From contig CM023537.1 of NCBI GenBank assembly GCA_013350335.1, positions 12,877,884 through 12,941,883 on the forward strand: a stretch of DNA of 64,000 bases, read 5' to 3'. The translations under genes were made by a program, and so were the position numbers. This DNA comes from Chimonanthus salicifolius. Its lineage: Eukaryota > Streptophyta > Magnoliopsida > Laurales > Calycanthaceae. Positions 1 through 10,500 of this stretch are shown here, in pieces. Below the pieces are notes generated by a model. That model was not told where the DNA came from, made no database searches, and saw nothing but the letters and a program-made list of their open reading frames with translations. The stretch's first letter is position 1, and the number at the start of each line of letters is the position of its first letter.

Positions 1-1215
1 CAAGATTGAGAGAGAGATCACATGAGAGTTGAACACAGAGAATACTTACTCTATTGCTCAATAGAGATTTAGGCTCTTGGATTTTACTCTTTGCAAGCCT
101 TGAAGCTCTCCTATAAGCTTGTTTCCTCACAAGCTCTCAAGCTTGGGTGCAAATGATTCCTCACTCCTATTTGTGCTTGAGGGTCTAACCGATGGATGGT
201 TAGGATTATAACACTTGGCATCTTCCTATATTACATGAACTTTCTAGAGCTCTTTCTAGATCTTTCCTAGAATTTCTACACTCCTATCTTCCATAACCTT
301 CTAGACCCACTATAAGTCGAAACTCTAGAAAGATCCACTTTAGACTTCTACAAGACTCCATATATTTCTACATAACTCTATGCGCTTAACTCCAAACTAT
401 TATAAATGCTAGCACTTTGAACATGCACATTTCTACACCCTACTAGAGAATCCACGAGTCTCTAGCACCTTGAAGATTCTTCTGGAACAATTCAAAACCT
501 TCCAGGCTCTTCTCAACTCTTCTAGCGCATTCTGGGCTCATCTTGAACTTCTAAGAATCTCTACATCACAATAACCTTTTCTAGTTAAGAGTTGCGCCTT
601 ACTTTCTATCCATGTTTGGCACCAAATCTAGCTACCTTAGCCAACATGTCATGGAGTCTTGTTCTGTGACACAGCTCTACCCAAATGCTCTATTTTTCTT
701 CTTCTCTAAGGTTGTCTGTATTTCTGTTTTGGATATTTTGTTTATCATCCCTTCATTTGTTTAGGCTTCCGTACATTTTCATTCACATAATGATGTTATT
801 GCTAATATATTAACTGCAATAGAAGCTTGATGGTATTGATGATGACCTTGATATGGAGCTGTTAACTATGGTGAATATGATGTGTATGATGCCCAAAATA
901 GACCAATTTAATACCACACTTCAATTCTAATTGGCAAAAGCAATATTCCCTTGCATAATATCCATTCCAAACATTCATGGTTTGTATGTAAATGAGTTGA
1001 ATTACTTATCCTTGGTCTATTAGTGAACTTTCTCTCCGGAGATTATGAGCTCTACTCTAGATGGAGTATGAACCAAAAGTAGCTCACACTTCTAACCATC
1101 TGACCAACCTTGTTGAATTTGGTCATTGACCATGATTGTGACCATTGATTTGATGGAAGCCATCTGAATTGATATCTCCGCCAATGTGAATTCATAATCC
1201 TTCCCATCCATGATT
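1..1215. other. No supported gene; repetitive-looking leader
   Basis: No convincing coding exon. About 1-660 is rich in TTCTAGA-like motifs and short degenerate repeats and may be decayed retrotransposon or LTR sequence, but I could not find both ends. At about 825-905, after a possible acceptor (AATAG), there is a short open stretch reading KLDGIDDDLDMELL. It could be an upstream exon of the next gene, but nothing else confirms it. Confidence 0.3.
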
Positions 1216-1219
1216 AAGG

Positions 1220-1966
1220 CCAGCTTTGGGCAGTTTGTACTTGCATGCCCTTACACGACGTATGATGGATGAGCTGGGACAAATCTTGACGGTGAAGAAA
1301 GATAGAATTGATCCCTCTTAGTTTGGTCTTGATGAGAAACCAATGTGGAAGATGCTAGAATTATCGTTTGGTAACTATTTTATATAATGTGGTACTCTAT
1401 TTGCTTAAATAATTTATAGTAACTTGTCAAGGCATTCATTTTTGCAGGTTAGATACAGAGTATCCTTTGTGTAACTTGTTCAAGTTGTTTATGTGTGCGG
1501 TTTGCCAAGTAGAGATGAAACCTGGAGAAGGTATTTCAGTCCATGCCGGTTCATCACTACCTGGGAAATTGCGTCCCTGGGATGGTCCTTTCCTCTGTCA
1601 TAGCTGCCAAGCGAAGAAAGAAGCCATGGAAGGGAAAAGGAGAGGTAAAGTCTCTTGCATGTCTAGTGTTGCAAACTGTTTATTAACTGATTTTCAACAC
1701 TGGATCTGTCACCCTCTCAATGATGTGTATCATAGCTAGTTCAGCTTCAATTCAAACCATATTTAATTGTGACATTAGTGTGATTTGATGCATAATTTGA
1801 CATGCGGTTCTATCTAGCTCCTTTCAGACTAGATTCTCTGTTCTAGAGTTTAGAAAATTGCAGGTTGGTCTGGCTTTTAGAAATCTGCAAGTCAAGTCTT
1901 TTATTTCATTCCTTTTCCTTTGTGAAATCAGATGTCAAATCTAGCAGCAGTACTGGAAGTGAATAG
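1220..1966 (+). CDS. 3' exons of a plant protein with paired CxxC motifs (partial, possibly broken)
   Basis: Two well-formed 3' exons can be read. Exon 1448-1644 follows acceptor TTTGCAG, ends at donor GTAAAG and enters in phase 2. It encodes LDTEYPLCNLFKLF followed by a compact domain with CAVC at its start and CHSC near its end, separated by a Gly/Pro-rich PWDGPF segment, and finishes EAMEGKRR. Terminal exon 1932-1966 (acceptor AATCAG) continues in frame to DVKSSSSTGSE and a TAG stop. The two CxxC pairs suggest a small zinc-binding domain, but I do not recognise the family by name. Upstream, 1220-1370 reads like coding sequence (LYLHALTRRMMDELG, then KPMWKMLEL) and ends at a donor-like GTAACT. 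However, it has an in-frame TAG at 1319-1321, and its phase does not join cleanly to the next exon. Either the real splice sites differ or the locus is decaying. No other 5' exons are visible in the window. Confidence 0.5.
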
Positions 1967-2417
1967 CCATTCCTGTCAGAGGTGTCACTGCACATTTGCT
2001 TGTATATTGGCAGCTCTCCCAAAGGTTTTTTAGTTCCCATGTGGCAAACGAGAAACGCACAAGTAAATGGTTTCTTTATTCCTCAATGATTGGTGAGAGT
2101 TCACTCGAGTGATTTTGGAAGCATCCTTTTGGACATTCTCTAGTGTGCTGCTTTGAGACGATGATCCAACTCGAGCTTCAATTAATTCGACACTGTATTC
2201 ATTATCAGAAATTTTTACTTGTCACATTGGCGGGTTGCTGTGCTGCTGACTTTCCACCTATGAAGAGTTCAAGATAACTTCTTTCGTGGCCTGAAGCCAA
2301 TTATACAAAATCATATTGTAGAGTTTTGATAGGAAATAGCATTCATTGATGTAATTTATTCAATGGAGTAAAGTGAATATCTCTAAATTCTATTTTGACT
2401 CCGGCATGTGTTGCAAC
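1967..2417. other. 3' UTR / intergenic
   Basis: Presumed 3' UTR of the preceding partial gene followed by spacer. I see no further gene or repeat structure here. Confidence 0.35.
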
Positions 2418-2838
2418 CAATGTTATCAGAACCGGAACGTTTAACGAACCGTCTTTGAGGTATTTTGGGTTCAACTGGGTTCGACCGCGGTCAAAGCCGG
2501 TAAAAACCAGTCAAGTAGTAATATAATATAAATATTACATATAAAATTAAGTAAGCTATCTTTTACCAATAACATTAATATAAATATTAAAAATAACATT
2601 TAAACTCTGAATAATATATCAAAACGGTGGAAGATATGGGATAGAAATGGTAATAAACATTTATATTTCAAATATATACATTTTCTAATATTATTTTGAA
2701 AGGAAAAAATTTTAAAAAAAATTAAAAAATTCAAAATTTGTGAGCCGCGGTTCGCGGCTCACGGTTTTTTGCAGTTTTGACCGACAGCCGGTTTTTAACC
2801 AGAATCGAACTACAGCCGTCACGGTTCTGATAACACTG
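2418..2838. mobile_element. hAT-type MITE with perfect 8-bp TSD
   Basis: A 421-bp element with terminal inverted repeats. The left end reads CAATGTTATCAGAACCGGA and the reverse complement of the right end reads CAGTGTTATCAGAACCGTG. It is flanked by the same 8-mer, GTTGCAAC, at 2410-2417 and 2839-2846. An 8-bp target duplication and CA(A/G)TG-like ends are typical of hAT transposons. There is no coding capacity, so it is a non-autonomous MITE. Near 2742-2764 it has a strong palindrome around CCGCGGTTCGCGG. Confidence 0.9.
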
Positions 2839-3287
2839 GTTGCAACTCACAACTGCAACTAACCCATTTTTTACCCTTTTGGGATAATAGATCTTTTTTT
2901 TAGAAGAGAAAGAAATGCAGCAAGACAAATAGATGTCTTCTCACCTTACTAACATTTTGCCATGGTTTTCGGATTCCAGACCATTCTCATGACAAATGGT
3001 GGCTGGAAACAAATGGTGGCTGGAAACGTGGGTGATGATCAGTAAAATATGAATCTTGCCAAATCCAATTTTGATTGACAATAAACTTATGATTCACCGA
3101 CACAAACATAGATACGAACATGAGTTAGAGAATGGGCTAACAAGACGAGACACAATTTTAGAAATCCAATTATGAGTGCCAATCTCACGTAGATGGGATA
3201 TAGATGACATGATGATGATGATGATAAAATAAATGTATTACAAAATTGTTTTATATATATTTTTCTAAGAAAGTGGGTAGACACAAC

Positions 3288-3631
3288 CTAAGGTTCAAAT
3301 ATCGGCCGATACATATCGTATCGGCCGATATATATCGGTTTTTTAAGACCGAGTAATATCAGCCGATACGATAAGTATCGGCCATACATACCGAATATCG
3401 GCCGATATGGCCCATATTCGGTCCGAAATATCGGCCGATATTCATAAATATCAGTATTTAATTATTATTTTTTTTAAAAAATACCGATACGGTTTACGGT
3501 TTTCAACGGTTCAGGGTTCACAGGTTCTCACGGTTTTTTACGGTTTTTCACGGTTTTTTCACTGTTCCGATATCGGAGGAGAGATAAAATTATCGGCCGA
3601 TATATCGGCCCGGCCGATTTTTAAATCCCTG
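3288..3631. mobile_element. hAT-like MITE rich in ATCGGCCGATA motifs, copy 1
   Basis: A 344-bp element flanked by perfect 8-bp duplications, GACACAAC at 3280-3287 and 3632-3639. Its ends are imperfect inverted repeats: CTAAGGTTCAAATATCGGCC on the left, and CAGGGATTTAAAAATCGGCC as the reverse complement of the right. The inside is filled with repeated palindromic ATCGGCCGATA subterminal motifs and runs of CACGGTTTTT. There is no transposase. Related copies lie at about 19550-19709 and 24651-25027. Arrays of subterminal motifs are a normal hAT transposase-binding arrangement. Confidence 0.85.
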
Positions 3632-3699
3632 GACACAACTATAAAAATAAGTGGTAGAATATCAAGTTAAAACACTGAATATGTACATTTACGTAACCT

Positions 3700-4320
3700 A
3701 AAAGGGTTGGTTTGACCGTCAAGACGCTCACCTCATGAAATGAAGTTTTGAATTCGATTTATTCCCCCCTCAACTTACGCATTATGTGTGAATTGGGAGG
3801 TTTACATATACTCATGGAATTAATCTCACCTCTAATATAGGATGAGAATATCCATGTTACAAAAAATATATATATTTAAAAGTCTGTAAAATAATATCAA
3901 TACTAGACAATGAGTACATGTGTATTTCTAAAAGAAATTAATACATGCGTATCTACAAGACGAGAAATGATTTGATGCATGAGTCTATACAATAATAAAG
4001 GTTAAAATCTGCATCTTCAACATTTGTTAGAAAATTTTCAAATTTAAGGCTTGAAAATGAATAGTGAAAATACAAGATCAAACCTTATTATGATTATATT
4101 TTTCCCGTATCTGATCAGTTCTCCAATAAAATTAAATAATACAATTTTCTCGAGCAAGATAAACACTTTTATATATAGAGAGAGAGGTGTAGTTGAGTAA
4201 TGTTGTATGTGTTATTCATCAAGACATTACGTGTTTGAATCTCCTTCGCACGTGGAATATATGGGTATCTCGCGCATTGATACGATTGCTCAATATTCTT
4301 AAAAAAAATAAAAAATCTTG
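3700..4320. repeat. Two possible tRNA-derived SINE-like units
   Basis: 3708-3850 and 4190-4320 each contain a tRNA-like arrangement: an A-box-like stretch (for example GTAGTTGAGTAATG at about 4189) followed about 35-45 bases later by a B-box-like stretch (GTGTTTGAATCTCC at about 4230, TTTTGAATTCGATT at about 3747). The second unit ends in an A-rich tail near 4302-4315. Both are too diverged for firm boundaries, and I saw no clear target duplications. Confidence 0.3.
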
Positions 4321-5640
4321 AAATGTTTAACCATACCATGATCTTGGGAATTATGTAAAATCTTCAATTAGGAATTTGTTTTATGCAACTTTGAAAGTTG
4401 AGCTGGAAATTTATTAAGAAATTGTCTTTCAAAAAAATTATTAAGAGATTGATTTGTGCACCAATATATTTTTCTAAAGAGCACCGAATAATATAAAGAA
4501 AAAAGATCATTTTTATTTTGTTTTATATTTTAATTCATTTAATAGTAAAATTAGAGATAAAATGAGAAAACGCCCTTCTTAAATAGTATCGAGTGCTCTC
4601 CTTTTAAAAAGGCATTAGTATCCAAATCAATTCCCAATTTATGAATGATAGAAATTTTTTCATTCGCTGAAGTATGTTGCACACAGTTCTCTTTACCAAT
4701 TCCTTTTTCTATTTTTAGTTATATTTGACAAATTTTTCAAATTTTTTATTTGAGCAAATCATGACCATTTATTTAATGGATGAACAATTAAAATTCAATT
4801 AATCTTTCATATTAAGTTAGAGTTATGTGCTATGTACGTATAAACGTCAAAATTTGAATCACATTATCGACTTAGTCAAACAAAAGCTCGGGCTTTCAAG
4901 GTGGAATTTTAGAAGGCGGGACCCACTGATGATGAAAAATAGTTAGACACCTGATAGTAAAATCAAATAAAATTATTAAATACCTATATTACTTTGCACT
5001 TTCATTCGAAAGGCCTTTTAATGACAATTAGTTTCTATGCATTTCAATCAGGACTTTGATCATAAATTTTTAATTTTAAAGCATTCCACAGTTCGTCATT
5101 AAACTCATCTGTAGATGTGTGAATGGTGTATACCATGGTTTTGAATATCAACATTGGTCCCACCAACAAGTCAGGTAAATCATCAAAGCTGTAAAAATTG
5201 GAAAACCCACATTATGCCTTTTAAGTGCCATGCAGATTGCCAATGAGAGGCAATATAGAAACAGGTATTCATTCATCTAAGAAACATGATTTCCAGGAAC
5301 AGAGAAGTTGCCCTAATAACATTACCATGTAAAGGAAGCACAGAATCCAAGGACCATGTCGAGCTACAGCTGCATGCCTTCTAGTCATTACAATTTACAA
5401 GGACACCAATGTGTTCCATACTCCATAGTAGTTAAGATATGCAATCATGAATTTCCTCAAATGGATCCCTACCTTGGATTGTGACCCTAAAGAATAAAGA
5501 AAATGAATACCACACTTTCATAGTCTAAACATAAAAAAGGAACCATCAATTTTCATATTAGAAAATGATAGCATGCAAGTGAATTGCAGATATAAATACT
5601 AGTTCATGCCCAATATAAGCTGCCTTCATTCCAATTTAGA
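4321..5640. other. AT-rich intergenic DNA
   Basis: Low-complexity AT-rich sequence. I see no exon, RNA gene or clean repeat boundary. Confidence 0.4.
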
Positions 5641-7331
5641 GTGATTCGGGCTGCAACTCAAGTCAGGTTTTGGCCCGACCCGCATGGCCCGACCTGCATG
5701 ACCCGACCTGAGAAATCATACGGGTTGGATTACAACGGTCGAGCTATAGGGTCGGGTCAAGTTGAGAAAAGAAAAACCCGATCAAAATTCGGGTCACGTT
5801 GGGCTGAGGCCTTTAAATTTCAATCCAACCTGACCCGACTCGACCCGATTTTCATAACTTAATATAAAAAGCCTTACCCTCAAACCCTAATCGAAAGTTT
5901 CTTTCATTTTCCAATTTCCAGCCCTAGCCGCAGCTTTTTTCCTCCCTTCCCTCCTCGCCTGCAAATCTGAGATTGCTTCTCGTCATTGTTGTTTTTCCTC
6001 TTCTTCACCGACATCTCTTCCTAGCCAGACCTTGGTGAGTCTCTCTACCTGGATATATAGTATATAAAACCTAGATTTATTTCTCGTTTGATTGATTCCA
6101 TTATTATTATTCTTATTGTTGTTGTGGCTATTGGATATGTAGAAGAGGGGAAAGGTGTGTTTTCCTAATAATACAATTACAAAGTTTTTTACCTCATGTA
6201 TATTGGATTTCTCTAGATTTTGGGCATGCAAGATTCTCGATCTGTTCACCATGTCCTTAATTAAAATCACTTCAAAATAAATCCTCAAAACTGTTTTCAA
6301 TTTCTAAAATCAGTCCCAAAATAATTCATGTTTAAACTGGATTTTAATATTAAATTAAAATTAGTCCAAAATAGAGTTTTCAAACACTGTTTCAACACTT
6401 TTAATCCATTCAAAACTGTTTCAAAATTGGGTGAAATCCTTGATGAAAAATCAGTTCAAAACAGAATTTTAAAACTGTTTTAACGTTTAATTTGTTTAAG
6501 AAAATGTTGTTTCAAAAACACCTCCAGAGCAATTCAGAGTCAATGTGTTTTCTGGATTTCCAACAATGAATCAATGTGTCTCGGGTGATTAACTATGAGC
6601 AGTCTCGCTGATAGTTAAATGACTGCTATTATGTAAGAATTTTTAATTTTCAATTATTCTCATATACTAATTGTATAGCTGCTTGTGACGACGGTTTACT
6701 TGCACTTAACTATATGTACCAGAGCTATTAGCTTTCTCCTTCTCTGTTGCCTCAACTCGTGTCTAGCTGGCCCTAGTGATGAATATGCATATTTCACTAA
6801 CTAATTTATTACTTGCAGATCTGGTTGCTTACTTGGTGAAGTAGAGAAGATTGGTTGCTGACTTGAATCCTCTTTAGATGAAAATTATAGTTGTCCTCTT
6901 TTATTTTGTATTCAAATTATTGTTAAATTTTCATTTTAAAAGTAGGTGGAAATAAGTGACAAGAAAGAAGGCCTGTATTTTTTTTTACTTGCTTGATTTA
7001 AACAATGGACAAAATTCTATTAAATCTTATTCAATCTCTCGATTTTTAAAGTTTTCAAACAATGGACAATTTAATTTAGTTTGATTTTTAAAACAATGGT
7101 TTCATGAGTCCCCAAGTCCACCCTTGTTGTTTTCATTTTTTTACCCAAGGATAAATGAATCAATGAAGCATAGTAACTGCAACAATGAGTGAAAGGCGTG
7201 TTGTGAGTAGGGTCGGGTTCCATGGAGTGCAACTCAGGTCGGGTTCACTAAATCGGGTTTTTATTCGGGTCAGATTCAATGTAGTGTGAGTCACAACCAC
7301 CCCCCGACCCGCGTTGCAGCCCCAGTGATAC
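5641..7331. mobile_element. Non-autonomous DNA transposon with inverted ends, apparently carrying host gene sequence
   Basis: The two ends share an inverted motif: GATTCGGGCTGCAACTCAAG at 5643 and, as the reverse complement of the right end near 7327, CACTGGGGCTGCAACGCGGG. Both ends (about 5641-5860 and 7205-7320) are dense in GGGTCGGG/CCCGACCC motifs, as subterminal repeats would be. The interior does not look like a transposase. From about 5880 it resembles a plant 5' leader: telo-box-like AAACCCTAA, then pyrimidine-rich sequence, then CCAGACCTTG followed by a donor-like GTGAGT at about 6033. An acceptor-like ACTTGCAG lies at about 6819. This would fit a Pack-type element that captured a promoter, 5' UTR and intron. 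I could not fix a target duplication, so the exact ends are uncertain. Confidence 0.55.
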
Positions 7332-7522
7332 ACAAGAATGGAATGCCGATTTGAGGCAACTTCACCTCACACCATCAAAACCAAACACCTGATTGTGAAC
7401 AGGGACCATTTCATTCAATCAATACCTTCTATCATGGCAATCCAACAATATACATAGACATCCCACCTGAAGCCTGAAGGGTGGATTCCCAATGAACACC
7501 TTTTTTTCTCTGTAAGGAATAA

Positions 7523-10500
7523 CTAGCTACCGCATGCCATGCACTCTTCCCGGTTTTCGAGGGAGCAAACCACCTGAGCCATTTTGACTTGAATATCATC
7601 ATCCACTGGTTTAGCCTTTTCCTGCAAGCCTCCACATCAGCAGCACAAGAAGACAGATAGGAGAGACATCAAAATGGATAGATGAAAAAGGGAAGATCAT
7701 TTTTACCTTGAGAAGAGAAGTATCAACTGTGAATTTGATAGCATCAGCTGCTGCACGTGATCGCAGATAATACATCCCAGTTTTCAGGCCCTTGACAGAT
7801 CCATAAGAAGAGGTAAGTTCAGAACTAAGCCGGCCCATAAATTTTAAAAGGCTCAACCAGGTCTGTTCCCTAAGTCTAAAAATCTTATGAAATGTGCGCC
7901 TTTGGTTATCTTGTGAAATCTATGGATGGAACACAACAAGCATGTTTATAAAACAAGGTGGTAGCCGGACATCTAGGACTATTCATTGGGCTTCGGCATC
8001 TAAGAACTTATGGGTCTTCTGGAATTTCAGTTAAAGGATTTTTGGGGAAAAATATCTTAATTCTTGAGATTGTGGTAGTTATTATATTCCCTTTTGTATC
8101 TGTTTCATTGTTTCTTCAGGGTTTGCCCAATCCATCTCCCTTTTGTTTATCATACGTTGCTTTTTTTTGTAATGATATCTGTTTTTACCACTAAAAAAAG
8201 GCACTACTCCAACAGTAGTTGATTGTAAGCTAAAGGGTAGAATGCATTTGTACCTTGGACCATGCATAAAAATGCAAGGAAGTGAGCTTGCCGAAATTGG
8301 GTTGATCCATGTGGATATTTAGACTCTGACTCTGATCTATATAACACCCACGGTCTACAGCCATGTCAACCAGTGTCCGTTGCTTGATCTCCCACACAGT
8401 TCTGATATTATATAAAATTCCACTTATATGGTAAAACAAAAAAAATAGAAAATTTCAAAAACAGATGATGAAAAGGTAGTAAATCATTTAATTACTTGTA
8501 AATAGCTTTGAGGTCATCTGGAATCTCTGGGACCTTTTGAACTGAACCATCATCATATATTATCTTGTTCTTTAGAGCAGGAGACCAGAGACCCATCTCA
8601 GTCAGGTCATGAAGAAGATGCTTGTTTACTACAACAAATTCACCACTGGACAAGGTCAAAAGAAAAGAAAGAAAGCATTAGACATACAACAGAAGATGAA
8701 TACTGTTTAAAATGCATAAATTAGCAAGAATGTAAATAAAAAGGGACACATACCTTAGAACCCTGCGACTGTAGATATTGGAAGTGTATGGCTCAAAGCA
8801 CTCATTATTGCCAAGAATTTGACTTGTTGATGCAGTGGGCATGGGAGCTATGAGAAGGGAATTCCTTACTCCATTGTTAGAGATCTTTTCCCTTAGAGAA
8901 GCCCAATCCCAAAGATCAGGAGGAGTGACACCCCACATATCAGGTTGAAGAATTCCCTGCACATTATTATGAGTTTATGACCATAAAAGAAAGAACAGAA
9001 GCCAAGACACAAGACTTTAAAACTTGCCCTTTTTTCTTCTTGTGTTTTCCAAAATTCAATATATTTAAATCTATTCATAACTACGCATCTGTACAATGAC
9101 ATGTTTTTGTGCAATCAGATTAGTACAACGAAGTAATTTTTAGTCACAACAGCTTTGCAACAACATATGGACTGCCTTTGCAGGCATCGTATGATGAAAA
9201 GAAAATCCAAAATGAAAAGTTAATTAATTTTCTGAAACCAATACGATAATGAAGTAAATTTCAGACTTTAAAATCATTTGCCTACTAATATCTATCCGGT
9301 GTGAGCTGGACTAAAGCGGAGCCAATTCGCAGCAGTGATTTGTTAATTGAGGATTTTTCTCAGCAGTTCACAAGGACCATGGTTAAAAACCTAGTGTGGC
9401 CCTGCCTGAGTTGGATGAGTAAACTTGGGTCCATAGGTCATGAGGCATGCAAGTCTGAGATTCACCTGAATCACGCATCTCCATGACCTTCCAAGTCAAT
9501 TCCTAATTATAGATTTTAGATTTTTAAACTATAACAATCACTCACCTCAATGCTCTCCATTAAGTGGATTCGACTCACCTTTTTTAGAGAGGTCAATAGG
9601 GCATTGACTTCATTTAGATATTCAAAGAAAAGGTAATTCTGGCCAAATTTCTCAACACAAACCTTGCTCATGGGGCTACCATAATATGTCTCATAAGGGC
9701 CTTCCTTTGTAGCAAGTTCAGAAGAAGCTTTCAAAGCGTGGTAGTATATGGTTTCAAATATGTCTTTGTTCAGCTGTTGAGCCTGCATGAACCAGAACCC
9801 AATCTGGAGTCACACCTAATTGAGTTGTTACAGCTGTCAAACCCTTTGGAAAAAGATGCAATCACCTCAAGTGAATCAAATGGCATGCCAAGTAAGATGA
9901 AGGTATCTGCAAGGCCCTGCACTCCAATGCCAATTGGCCTGTGCCGCATATTTGACCTCCTTGCAGTTTCAACAGGATAGTAATTGACATCAATTATTTT
10001 GTTGAGATTTGATGTAACTATTTCAGTAACCTGTAGCAGTACCAAGTGGCAGAGATGAGAAACACCTTATATGCATCCAACAAAATAACTAGCAAACTGT
10101 TCTAGCACAGAAATTCAAGCAACCACCTGACCTCTGCTAGCTTGTCAAAGTCAAAATATCGATTCTTTGATCCCCTACTTCCAACCAGTTTTGATGGTTG
10201 CGACTCCATAGGAACCCCCTATAAGAAACATGCAACAACATGAATGAAAAATAAGCATAAAAAAAAATCCGGCAGACACAGATTGAGAATTTACTGAAAC
10301 TATATACATAAAATAAATAAATACCACCTTTTCTCTGACATATCGTGGTAAAGCAATCGATGCCCAAATTGCAAACTGCAGTTTCTGTAGGGCTTGTAAA
10401 TTCAATGATCTCTGTACACAAGTTTGAAGACTTGATTGTTCCCAAATTTTGTTGATTGCTTTTTCTATTGCAAGTATCCTGAATAATGAAATCAGTGTAA

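Noticed and set aside
1..660. A full LTR at the start of the window
   Set aside because: TTCTAGA-rich text and a leader-like AGAGAGAG start are suggestive, but no TG/CA ends, primer site or duplication could be read.
3297..3620. Repeated ATCGGCCGATA motifs as a CRISPR-like array
   Set aside because: Spacing is irregular, motifs are palindromic and embedded in an element with inverted ends and an 8-bp duplication; the genome is a plant. A MITE explains it.
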